Origin: Alphaproteobacteria bacterium
GTDB lineage: Bacteria; Pseudomonadota; Alphaproteobacteria; SHVP01
DNA: 13,604 nt
Assembly (NCBI GenBank): GCA_026421105.1
Contig: JAPKDI010000014.1
Span: 1 to 13,604 of the forward strand
Reading direction: 5' to 3'
The notes below the pieces were generated by a model. It saw nothing but the letters and a program-made list of their open reading frames with translations, was not told the origin of the DNA and did no database searches. Shown in pieces: positions 1 to 6,569 of this stretch. The position numbers and the translations under genes were made by a program. Positions within the stretch are counted from its first letter, which is position 1. The number at the start of each line of letters is the position of its first letter.

Positions 1-1041
1 GCAGGGCACCTCGCGAAAGATGTCTTTCCTGGAACGCGCACGTTGTTCGAAGTGCGCGTAGCACCTGCCTTTACACGCCAGCGCGAACGGCCGCCGAACC
101 GAACCGAGGCACGACGCGCCATGCTGCGGCAGCCCTACTATCAAATGTGGAGTTCTCTCAAACGCACCGACCAAGAGATTCTGTTCGATACAGTGGGCGA
201 GGTTGTCGAGCATCAACTCGACGACATCACCAACCGAAGTAAGACTCCGCCGCGCACAGCGGGTGGGTCTCTCCGTCTCGACCCCTCGGTCAAGGCACCA
301 CGTTATCTCACTGCGGTCGACATTCATTGCATGCCGGGAAGCTATACAGCCGATCTCGGCAAAGACGATGTCTCAGCTGGCGCTACCTTTGATCGTGGGT
401 TGTTTTTGTATGGGGGCGGCGGGTTGGGTCCTCAGAGCGATGACATAGGAGCTTCAGTATGCGCGTGGATGGAAAAGCACCATGCCGAGTTCACGCCTGA
501 TGTCATTCTGGATATGGGATGTTCAATCGGAGGGAACACGTTGCCTTTCGCCCGAAAGTTCCCGAAGGCAACAGTCCATGCCATCGATGTGGGTGCGGGA
601 GTCCTACGGTACGGACACTGCCGCGCCGAGGAACTCGGTGTCGCAATCCACTTTTCTCAACAAGATGCCGAGCAAACGTCGCTTGCCGACGGCAGCGTGG
701 ATTTGATCGTCTCGCACCTCCTTGGCCACGAGACATCGCTACGCGGGTATCGCAACATCATGCTCGAGTGTCATCGACTGCTCCGACCGGGCGGGATGAT
801 GCTGCACACCGAGACTGAATGGTCGACCGAGAGAGACCCCTTCAACCAGTCGGTGCTGGATTGGGAAACCCACTACAACGGGGAGCCCTTCAAGACCACC
901 CTCGACAAACTCGACAGTCCAACGGTGGCGCGCGATGCGGGATTCTCAGCCAAAAATATATTTGTTGAGCGCGCACCAAGCCAACGTGCCGGGGCAAAAT
1001 ACTATCAGGGGCGTTGGGCGATCTTCGGTGCCGTAAAATAA
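1..1041 (+). CDS. Class I SAM-dependent methyltransferase, 5'-truncated by the window edge
   Basis: The reading frame is open from base 1, so the true start probably lies outside the window; the first in-window start-type codon is a TTG at 43, with no convincing ribosome binding site. Numbered from that TTG (332 residues), the Rossmann-fold methyltransferase core starts near residue 153. Motif I is ILDMGCSIGGN (155-165), the acidic motif II is AIDVG (180-184), an acidic DAE follows at 208-210, and the post-motif is LLRPGGMML (246-254). These residues build the SAM-binding pocket. The first ~150 residues are not a domain I recognise, although a Gly-rich segment near 121-130 precedes the core. 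The substrate (small molecule, lipid or protein) cannot be told from the sequence. The TAA stop sits one base from the stop of the converging oxidoreductase. Confident as a methyltransferase, not as to substrate. Confidence 0.85.
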   Translation, partial: AGHLAKDVFPGTRTLFEVRVAPAFTRQRERPPNRTEARRAMLRQPYYQMWSSLKRTDQEILFDTVGEVVEHQLDDITNRSKTPPRTAGGSLRLDPSVKAPRYLTAVDIHCMPGSYTADLGKDDVSAGATFDRGLFLYGGGGLGPQSDDIGASVCAWMEKHHAEFTPDVILDMGCSIGGNTLPFARKFPKATVHAIDVGAGVLRYGHCRAEELGVAIHFSQQDAEQTSLADGSVDLIVSHLLGHETSLRGYRNIMLECHRLLRPGGMMLHTETEWSTERDPFNQSVLDWETHYNGEPFKTTLDKLDSPTVARDAGFSAKNIFVERAPSQRAGAKYYQGRWAIFGAVK

Positions 1042-1042
1042 A

Positions 1043-2086
1043 CTAGATTTCTAGAACAATATTACCGTAGAAATTTCGGCTTTCGAGCAATTCGTGTGCT
1101 TTGCGCGCGTCACCCAGCGGAAACCGCGCCGCCAATACGGGCCGCAAGTCTCCGCGCGCCAAAAAGCGCAGAACCTGTTTGATCGACTCTTTGGGTGTGA
1201 AGTGCGTCCCAGTCATAACTATCTGACTGCGCACCAAGAGACGTCGAATATCAACTAGCGTTTCGGTGGGTTCGATAGACCCCGCGCTAGATAAGCGGCC
1301 GTTGTAGGCCAACGCATCCAAACTTCTCTGCAGGACTTCACCGCCCACTGTCTCTAATACAACGTCGACACCGCGGCCACCTGTAGCGGCCCGCGCTTCT
1401 TCGGTGAGGTGCTGTGTTCGATAATTAATACCGACGTCAGCGCCGTCTTGTTGGGCCCGTCGTAGTTTTTCCTCCGACCCGGCACTTGCTACGATTCGGC
1501 ATCCGGTCATGTGTGCGATCTGCACTGCAGCGCTACCAACGGCGCCCCCGACTGCATTGATCAATACGGTATCTTCGGGGCGCAGGTTGACTTTGCGCGC
1601 CATCTCCCAGGCAGTCGCATAAGCAACGAGCGATGTTGCTGCGTCAAGAAATGACACCTCGTCGGGCAGCAACAGAAGGCTGAATTGATTAACCTTCACG
1701 TACTCGGCATAGGTTCCCCACCGGGTGTGACCGAGCTTGTCGAAGGTTGCGCAGATGTTGTCGTGCCCTTGGGCGCAGTAACAAACAGGTTCCGCACAGG
1801 TTCCCTGGGAGACCGTCAGCACCGGCACGACCCGATCACCCGTCTTGAATCCGTTTACGCCTGGACCCACCTTGGCGACGGTGCCCGCGCCCTCAACGCC
1901 CAGAATGTGCGGGAAGGTAACCGACGCGTTCGGCACGTTGCCGTTGCGCACCAGCATGTCGAACCTGTTGATCCCCACGGTATCAATCTGAATTAACACT
2001 TCACCCGGCCCAACCTCGGGCGTCTCAACATCCTGCAGATGCAGAATATTGGCGGCACCATGTTCGGAGATAACGACAGCTTTCAC
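1043..2086 (-). CDS. Medium-chain dehydrogenase/reductase, quinone oxidoreductase-like
   Basis: This 347-residue NAD(P)H-dependent oxidoreductase is cytosolic. It has an N-terminal GroES-like domain (about 1-130) and a Rossmann domain with the nucleotide-binding turn NAVGGAVGSAAVQIA (177-191). The start is GTG at 2086, supported by a GGGAG ribosome binding site about six bases upstream. The usual catalytic zinc ligands are absent: the GHE motif reads GVE (63-65) and the usual Cys-x-x-Asp loop reads NRFD (40-43). That points to zinc-independent reduction of quinones, enones or enoyl-CoA-type substrates. Four cysteines (97, 102, 104, 112) nevertheless lie where zinc alcohol dehydrogenases carry a structural zinc, with spacing slightly off the classical C-x2-C-x2-C-x7-C. 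It converges with the methyltransferase, one base separating the genes. The exact substrate is unknown. Confidence 0.88.
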   Translation of the reverse strand: MKAVVISEHGAANILHLQDVETPEVGPGEVLIQIDTVGINRFDMLVRNGNVPNASVTFPHILGVEGAGTVAKVGPGVNGFKTGDRVVPVLTVSQGTCAEPVCYCAQGHDNICATFDKLGHTRWGTYAEYVKVNQFSLLLLPDEVSFLDAATSLVAYATAWEMARKVNLRPEDTVLINAVGGAVGSAAVQIAHMTGCRIVASAGSEEKLRRAQQDGADVGINYRTQHLTEEARAATGGRGVDVVLETVGGEVLQRSLDALAYNGRLSSAGSIEPTETLVDIRRLLVRSQIVMTGTHFTPKESIKQVLRFLARGDLRPVLAARFPLGDARKAHELLESRNFYGNIVLEI

Positions 2087-2138
2087 GGTTTTCTCCCACT
2101 GGAGGCAGGCGACCGGCGCTAGAGGCCCGGCGCTTGTA

Positions 2139-2976
2139 TCAGTCCAACTTTGTCAAAGAGCCGCCATCTTGTCGATGGCCACACCGCGCACACTTTAGGG
2201 TCTCCTTTGTTACTGATGATGGGCTGGAGTCCCCCGCTTCCCAGCTTGCCTAAAGACGCCCCATCCGGGGGGCCCGCATGCGAGACATTCCCTGACCAGC
2301 CGCCGACCGAGTTGGGCGGCCAGAGTGCGGAGCCTGAGCATCCGAGCGGGATTGAAGTGGGCGCGCATGTCAGCTTCACCATGCGCAAGCCCTCCTACGA
2401 CAGCGCCTCGCATCCACGACCTGCTCAAATATGGCCCGATCACTGATGCCTAAGAACAGCTGCTGATTGGGCACATCTTCGAACACCAAACGAATGCGAT
2501 CGTCGTGTCCCACTTCGATTCGGTCCTGAGGCACGGCGATAACACCATGATCGGGAAAGCCAACCCGGCCAAGATGTCATCGATAGAGGCCACGTCCTTT
2601 GCCTCGGTGTTGGCAAAATTGGTATCCAGAGTGAACAGGTCCTCTAGAAAGACGATCCCGGCTTCATCATCCACGAAATTCACGAACTCATGGCTGCCGA
2701 CGCTGCATGAGAGCTCATCGTGGGGACGGAAGCTGCCTTCGCTCGTGACCCTAGGTGACCTCTGTGGCCGCTATACCCAACCGTGTTTTACGCACGACCA
2801 CTCCGCCCGAAGTGCCCTCACACTCGACCTCGCCCGAAAAGGTCCCTAGCAGGTGGGTATCAAGGTCGGGTGGTACGAAGATGGAAAGGCCCGCCGTGTC
2901 CTTCAGCGGTCCGCCAATCGCATTTTTTGTGATGTTTCGTTGCGAGGACCGCTCGACGGTTCCGATATAGTGACAC
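2139..2976 (-). pseudogene. Decayed DUF6671-family gene with five frame lesions
   Basis: No intact ORF spans this region, but stitching the three minus-strand frames gives a protein-like path of about 279 codons, from GTG at 2976 to TGA at 2139-2141. In order it contains AVLATKHHK, then KNAIGGPLKDTAGL, DLDTHLLGTFSGEVE, SEGSFRPHDEL, FVNFVDDEAGIVFLED, TNFANT, GFPDHGVIAVP, EADMRAHFNPARM, CLACGPPGWGV and CARCGH. From memory these match the order of conserved blocks of DUF6671 (ATKHGKE, DTD-LGTF, SEGSFGPH, GFP-HG, ETDMRAH-NPTRM, CPACG-PGWG, CxxC). Lesions: an extra A in a six-base run at 2923-2928; a 10-base repeat-type insertion carrying a TAG at 2745-2760; a lost base near 2564-2570; an extra base near 2401-2416; a lost G at the five-base run 2231-2235. 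Flanking genes are intact, so decay is likelier than bad sequence. The family's function is unknown to me. Confidence 0.72.
2745..2760. repeat. Direct repeat GTGACC-CTAG-GTGACC inside the DUF6671 pseudogene
   Basis: Two copies of GTGACC (2745-2750 and 2755-2760) are separated by CTAG. Deleting one repeat plus the CTAG (10 bases) joins the two coding frames on the minus strand without a gap, giving the continuous reading ATEVTSEGSF, which fits the family. The insertion is therefore the probable cause of both the frameshift and the in-frame TAG stop. The mechanism (slippage, or end repair with filler bases) is inference. Confidence 0.6.
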
Positions 2977-3036
2977 TGTGCTTTTGAATTTAGTGGTATG
3001 GAGGGCGCGCTCTTAACGTGACCCAAAGTTTTTTCA

Positions 3037-3966
3037 ATGATGACTTCGTTCTACCAGCTGCATATGAGTCAACTTAGTCGGCGGCTGGTTTCTCCAATTT
3101 TTGCGGGCATTTTATCGGTCGCAGCATTCAACGCCGCGGCTGAACCGGCGGACGTTCTGGCCGATCACCCACTTGCCGGAAGCATCTGGTCGAACATCAC
3201 TAAACAACTCACGACAATTGATGATGTCATCGCTGCCGCCGAAGTGGCGGAGGTGTTGCTACTGGGCGAGAAACACGACAATGCCACCCACCATCAACTG
3301 CAAGCTGCGCTGATCGACCGCATAGCCGCCAGCGGCAAGCGTACCGGGCTGGTCTGGGAAATGATCGAACCCACGAAAGATCACATCCTCGCCGATGCAT
3401 ACAATACCGGCGCAGCAGCGTTGGGTTCAGCGCTGAGTTGGACGGATAGCGGGTGGCCAGATTGGCTTGAATACGCGCCGATTGCCGCCGCTGCACTGCG
3501 CAACGGGGTCACGATGCACGGCGCTGCGTTATCGCGTCGCCAAGTGCGTGGACTACTCGGCAAAGAAATCGCCATCACCGAACTTGTCCAGCGAACGCTG
3601 GACGCGAGCCGGCGCGATGCCCTGTTGGACCAACTCGAAGCATCTCATTGCGGGGCCGTACCGCGCACGGCGTTGGCAGGAATGGCCGATGTACAAATGG
3701 CTCGAGATGCGGCTCTCGCGCGCGTGGTCTCTCAGATGATCGCCGACAAGACCTACCCCGTAGTGATCACAGGCGGCGGACACGCGCGGCGGGACCGTGG
3801 CGTGCCATGGCATTTGCCGCGTCGCACGACTCTTGTGGTGGCTTTTGTAGAGGTACAGCGCGGCGAGGAGAATCCGGCACTGTACCTAGATCAGGGTAGC
3901 GCGGACTTTATATGGTTCACGCCGCGCGTCGATGAGAAAGACCCCTGCTTGCGGTTCCGGCGCTAG
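3037..3966 (+). CDS. ChaN-type haem-binding-fold periplasmic protein (Cofac_haem_bdg family)
   Basis: This 309-residue protein has a ChaN-like fold and is probably exported to the periplasm, with a proposed role in haem or iron handling. The hallmark block LLLGEKHDNATHHQLQ lies at 74-89 and the closing block GGGHARRDRGVP at 245-256. Both match the family's LLGE-HDN-HH-Q and G-GH-R-D-GVP signatures. The N-terminus has a signal peptide: basic SRR near 14-16, a hydrophobic stretch to about 31, then AAAEPA as a signal peptidase I site. Unlike classical ChaN it has no lipobox cysteine, so it is probably soluble and not lipid-anchored. ATG at 3037 and ATG at 3064 (residue 10) are both possible starts, neither with a good ribosome binding site; the second gives a more normal signal peptide. 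Its TAG stop overlaps that of the convergent DUF423 gene. Confidence 0.87.
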   Translation: MMTSFYQLHMSQLSRRLVSPIFAGILSVAAFNAAAEPADVLADHPLAGSIWSNITKQLTTIDDVIAAAEVAEVLLLGEKHDNATHHQLQAALIDRIAASGKRTGLVWEMIEPTKDHILADAYNTGAAALGSALSWTDSGWPDWLEYAPIAAAALRNGVTMHGAALSRRQVRGLLGKEIAITELVQRTLDASRRDALLDQLEASHCGAVPRTALAGMADVQMARDAALARVVSQMIADKTYPVVITGGGHARRDRGVPWHLPRRTTLVVAFVEVQRGEENPALYLDQGSADFIWFTPRVDEKDPCLRFRR

Positions 3967-4355
3967 CTGACCTCGCGCCGGCCTATGAGGGTCAAGCCGG
4001 CGACAGCGAGTACAAACCATCCAACAATAAGGATACCGCCGCCGAGGGGCGTCAGGACCGGGATCGGTACGGCGCCTGTTAGCGCGTGCAGGTAGAGCGA
4101 CCCAGAAAACAACACGGTGCCTAAGAGGAATGCACCTGCGGTCACGTGTATAAGACGCCGCGGCAGGCCGGACGCACGATCGCCCGCAAGACCGATTGCG
4201 AGCAGCGCTAGCCCATGCCAAGCCTGATAATCGGCCGCCAGCCCGAACAAGTGCACCAGCTCCGGGTCTTCGATTACCCCGTGCCCGCCAGCCGCGCCGA
4301 TTATAACCAGTGCCATGCCGTCTAAGGCAGCAAGAAAAAGCCAGGCAGGGAGCAT
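3963..4355 (-). CDS. DUF423 family small inner-membrane protein
   Basis: This is a 130-residue polytopic protein of the DUF423 (YgdD-like) family, whose function is unknown. Four hydrophobic segments are visible: about 4-25, 46-57, 70-90 and 100-124. Family landmarks are the small-residue turn GAAGGHG (20-26; usually GAFGAHG), the YQAWHGLAL segment (43-51) where the family has YHxxHALAL, FSGSLYLHALTG (83-94), and TPLGGGILIVGW (102-113). The length is typical. The start ATG at 4355 lies only 56 bases from the start of the divergent PhyH gene, so the two share a very short promoter region. The stop codons of this gene and of the converging ChaN-type gene overlap within the palindrome CTAG at 3963-3966. 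Family assignment is firm; role is not known. Confidence 0.88.
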   Translation of the reverse strand: MLPAWLFLAALDGMALVIIGAAGGHGVIEDPELVHLFGLAADYQAWHGLALLAIGLAGDRASGLPRRLIHVTAGAFLLGTVLFSGSLYLHALTGAVPIPVLTPLGGGILIVGWFVLAVAGLTLIGRREVS

Positions 4356-4402
4356 GCGACCGACGCTCGTTCACACCATGCGCCAAGTCAAGTGCGTCTC
4401 CA

Positions 4403-4411
4403 TGCTAGAAT
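4403..4411 (+). promoter_or_regulatory. Possible extended -10 promoter abutting the PhyH start codon
   Basis: The sequence TGCTAGAAT (4403-4411) fits the extended -10 form TGnTATAAT with one mismatch in the hexamer. If used, the normal offset puts +1 near 4418, which is exactly the second in-frame GTG of the downstream gene. No good -35 hexamer and no Shine-Dalgarno sequence are visible, which would fit a leaderless transcript. This is inference from spacing only. Confidence 0.35.
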
Positions 4412-5269
4412 GTGACCGTGACGAACAACACGATACCGACCGTTCAAGCCGTACTGACAAAAGCCGATGTCGAAACCTACGCGGCGGACGGCGCCGTATG
4501 TTTGCGCGGCGTATACGACCCCCAAGTTGTCGCCCAGCTCCTCAGGGCTTGGGACAGAGTATCCGCGGACCCTTTAGCAAGTGGACTGATCCCGCCCGGT
4601 GCCGAGCATCGCGAGATCGGCGATCGCGCCAATATTATCAGCCGCCCGTCCTACGCGGTCGGTGCATTTCGCGACTTCATTCGGGCGTCACCCGCCCCCG
4701 CATTGCTCGGTGCGTTGCTCAGCGCTCGGGAAATCGGCTTCTACTGGGACACCATTTTTGAAAAGCGGCCCGGAAGCACATTTGAAACGAGCTGGCATAC
4801 CGACGCCGGCGCAACAGCCGTTCTTGGTAACACCATGGTCAACGTGTGGACCCCCCTCACGCCGGTGAGCCGGGAAAGCAGTCTAGAAATCCTCGCCGGG
4901 TCGCATACAAACGATGTTCTCTATTGGCCCCGCTCCCCAAATGGAGTGAATCTTGAGCGCCCGCCCGACCGCATGTGGTGCCCGGATTACGAAACCGCGA
5001 GGGACGATCCAACGAACCGCTTCATCTCCTGGGACATGGAACCGGGCGACATCCTGCTGCTGCACCTTAAGACCGCGCACTACAGCCGCGGCAACCCAAC
5101 GCCGCACCGTCGTGTGGCTTATGCCACCTGGTGGTATGGCGACGACGTGGTCTGGGATCCACGGCCGGAATGCGAGGAAGGCCACCCTGAGGCGCCGTTT
5201 GCCACGATGCCGCGCGGCGAGCGCCCCAACCATCCACTATTTCCCGTCCAGTGGCGGGCGGACGCCTAA
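4412..5269 (+). CDS. Phytanoyl-CoA dioxygenase (PhyH) family Fe(II)/2-oxoglutarate oxygenase
   Basis: This 285-residue cytosolic non-haem iron oxygenase is likely to hydroxylate or otherwise oxidise a small molecule with 2-oxoglutarate and O2. The iron-binding HxD is HTD (129-131, within SWHTDAGA). The distal histidine is H223 in TAHYSRGN, and an arginine in HRRVAYATWW (233 or 234) is placed to bind the 2-oxoglutarate carboxylate. The order, spacing and length match PhyH-like enzymes; the residues around NVWTPLTPVSRESSLEIL (144-161) form the usual mid-barrel segment. Start choice: GTG at 4412 has no ribosome binding site, and GTG at 4418 is equally possible and would sit at the +1 of a predicted promoter. 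It converges on the CmcJ/NvfI-like gene with four bases between stops. The substrate is not deducible. Confidence 0.88.
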   Translation: MTVTNNTIPTVQAVLTKADVETYAADGAVCLRGVYDPQVVAQLLRAWDRVSADPLASGLIPPGAEHREIGDRANIISRPSYAVGAFRDFIRASPAPALLGALLSAREIGFYWDTIFEKRPGSTFETSWHTDAGATAVLGNTMVNVWTPLTPVSRESSLEILAGSHTNDVLYWPRSPNGVNLERPPDRMWCPDYETARDDPTNRFISWDMEPGDILLLHLKTAHYSRGNPTPHRRVAYATWWYGDDVVWDPRPECEEGHPEAPFATMPRGERPNHPLFPVQWRADA

Positions 5270-5273
5270 CGCA

Positions 5274-6077
5274 TCAGTCGAAGAACGCGAAAGTTCGGAT
5301 TTCGATGCTTTCACGCGGCGGTGCGCTGGGTGGCGTGCTCGGATCCTCGAAGGACCCATGCGCTGTGAAGCGCGCCCGGCCGTCACGTAGTGAATCGTAG
5401 CACTTGAAGGTCATCACTTCGTCCGATGTCATGTCAGGGAAGTAGAACCAGCGCTGCGCCGGATTGCAGACCACGTGATAGATTTCACCGACGCGTTCAG
5501 CGTGGCGGCGTTCGGCTGCAACCAGATCAGACGGCGCAAGACTCCGTGCGTCACAAATCGCGAGCGGATCGCGAAACACTGGACCTGCTGTCGGTCGCCA
5601 GGCCTGTATAATCGCCATTCGACCGGCCAACATTCGATCGGCATCATGGGGATAGAGATCGCGCACCCGTTGCGGACCCGACCAATTGGTATAGTCGTTA
5701 TGCACTATGCGCACCGGTTCGCGAAGGTGACGCTGGGTCTGCTCGACCTGGTCGCCGTGCCGCAGCGTATGATCAAACACCACGACACGTGTCGCACCGG
5801 ATTGTGCGGCGATCAATGACTCGATTTCGGGGTAGTACACGCGCCGAAGGGTTTCATCGTCATAGAAGTCGTCGACTGCACTAGGGCTGCTCACCAAACG
5901 GAATCCCGCCCGGTCGAGGCTCGTTTCACCAAGGTCGCGGCCATTGCCGATGGAGACATCAACCACGTCTTGACTGCCTTTGTGGTGCGTGATCCGCCCA
6001 CCCGATTCATCAGAGCCACTTACAGGCTTGTCGCCCGTATAAACCGTGAACGTCAGCGCAGCCGTTGTGGCTACCAC
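5274..6077 (-). CDS. CmcJ/NvfI family oxidoreductase (putative non-haem iron enzyme)
   Basis: This 267-residue protein resembles the CmcJ/NvfI family, which includes a component of cephamycin 7-alpha-methoxylation and fungal oxygenases of meroterpenoid pathways. Landmarks are GFRLVSSPSAVDDFYDD (58-74), VYYPE (80-84), VVVFDHTLR (98-106), VHNDYT (125-130), SLRDGRARFTAHGSFEDP (229-246) and a terminal PPRESIEIRTFAFFD (253-267). The HND pair (126, 128) and H240 are the probable metal ligands, and R255 or R261 a carboxylate anchor; this is by analogy with 2-oxoglutarate oxygenases. The start is GTG at 6077, which overlaps the end of the upstream cupin gene by seven bases (GTGGTAG contains both the start and the TAG stop), indicating translational coupling. 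The reaction and substrate are unknown. Confidence 0.85.
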   Translation of the reverse strand: MVATTAALTFTVYTGDKPVSGSDESGGRITHHKGSQDVVDVSIGNGRDLGETSLDRAGFRLVSSPSAVDDFYDDETLRRVYYPEIESLIAAQSGATRVVVFDHTLRHGDQVEQTQRHLREPVRIVHNDYTNWSGPQRVRDLYPHDADRMLAGRMAIIQAWRPTAGPVFRDPLAICDARSLAPSDLVAAERRHAERVGEIYHVVCNPAQRWFYFPDMTSDEVMTFKCYDSLRDGRARFTAHGSFEDPSTPPSAPPRESIEIRTFAFFD

Positions 6078-6445
6078 GTCTTGACCGGCGGCGACTTGAC
6101 CTCAACTTGCACCGATTCCTCCAGCGCTTCGGATTGATGGAGCACGCCTTTGGAATGAAACCAGGTATCCCCCGGCAGGGCCACAAAGGTCTCGTCACCG
6201 ATCCAGATCCTGAGTTTTCCCGAGATCAGGTGACAAGTCGTCTCATGATCATCGTGCCGGTGTGATGGCCCGAGACGTCCTTTTGGAAAACGGATCGAGA
6301 GCATCAGCATTGTGTCACTTTTCATATGCACGCGAACGCTGACCGGCGTGTCCACGTCCGATCCTTCTACTTTCTCGATGCGCTCGACAACCGCGGCGTC
6401 ACCGGGCACGAAAACACTGTCGGTATTTTCAAGCCTGCTCGGCAT
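6071..6445 (-). CDS. Single-domain cupin protein
   Basis: This is a 124-residue cupin, a small beta-barrel metal-binding protein. Motif 1 is GPSHRHDDHETTCHLISG (59-76), with the metal ligands His-x-His and the downstream Glu in the usual places. Motif 2 is LPGDTWFHSKGVLHQSEAL (90-108), where the final motif histidine is present (H103). Length fits a lone cupin domain. ATG at 6445 has a good ribosome binding site (GAAGGGA, eight bases or so upstream). It is the first gene of a two-gene operon with the CmcJ/NvfI-like gene, overlapping it by seven bases. It may be a small dioxygenase, isomerase or ligand-binding partner for the same pathway; the sequence does not decide. It is divergent from YajQ. 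Confidence 0.87.
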   Translation of the reverse strand: MPSRLENTDSVFVPGDAAVVERIEKVEGSDVDTPVSVRVHMKSDTMLMLSIRFPKGRLGPSHRHDDHETTCHLISGKLRIWIGDETFVALPGDTWFHSKGVLHQSEALEESVQVEVKSPPVKTW

Positions 6446-6470
6446 AATTCGTCCCTTCTAAAATCACATT

Positions 6471-6498
6471 TTGCCCCTGCCAACTCACAAGATAGGAT
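6471..6498 (+). promoter_or_regulatory. Possible sigma-70 type promoter for yajQ
   Basis: TTGCCC (6471-6476) and TAGGAT (6493-6498) are separated by 16 bases, and the -10 lies about 70 bases ahead of the yajQ start. Each hexamer has two mismatches to consensus. It is the best candidate in the 124-base divergent gap, but weak evidence alone. Confidence 0.3.
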
Positions 6499-6501
6499 GG
6501 C

Positions 6502-6513
6502 CGCAATATTGCG
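6502..6513. repeat. Perfect 12-base palindrome CGCAATATTGCG in the cupin/yajQ divergent gap
   Basis: The 12 bases are an exact inverted repeat lying just after the predicted -10 of yajQ, where a repressor would block initiation, and upstream of the cupin operon on the other strand. No regulator gene is present in the window to pair with it. It may be chance. Confidence 0.35.
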
Positions 6514-6569
6514 CAAGCCGGTGGCGGAGGAGACGACGCTTATCGAGCCAGTTTGAGGAGATCTGCTCT

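Noticed and set aside
43..45. TTG as the true start of the first methyltransferase
   Set aside because: The frame is open to base 1 and no ribosome binding site precedes the TTG, so the gene more likely starts outside the window.
2150..2849. Plus-strand ORFs of 98 and 114 codons and minus-strand ORFs of 77-91 codons in the 2.1-3.0 kb region as independent genes
   Set aside because: The minus-strand pieces are frame fragments of one DUF6671-like gene; the plus-strand ORFs are their shadows and show no recognisable protein features.
2939..2969. TTGCGA-N18-GATATA as promoter of the ChaN-type gene
   Set aside because: Both hexamers are weak and lie within the pseudogene's coding path, so the match may simply be coding sequence; not enough to report as a feature.
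3886..4386. 166-codon minus-strand ORF overlapping the ChaN/DUF423 junction
   Set aside because: It is out of frame with the recognisable DUF423 protein and rich in Arg/Pro, as expected of a shadow frame.
6471..6569. Upstream extension of YajQ by 33 residues
   Set aside because: The extension is Arg-rich non-family sequence, and ATG at 6570 has a strong GAGGAG site and the canonical YajQ N-terminus.
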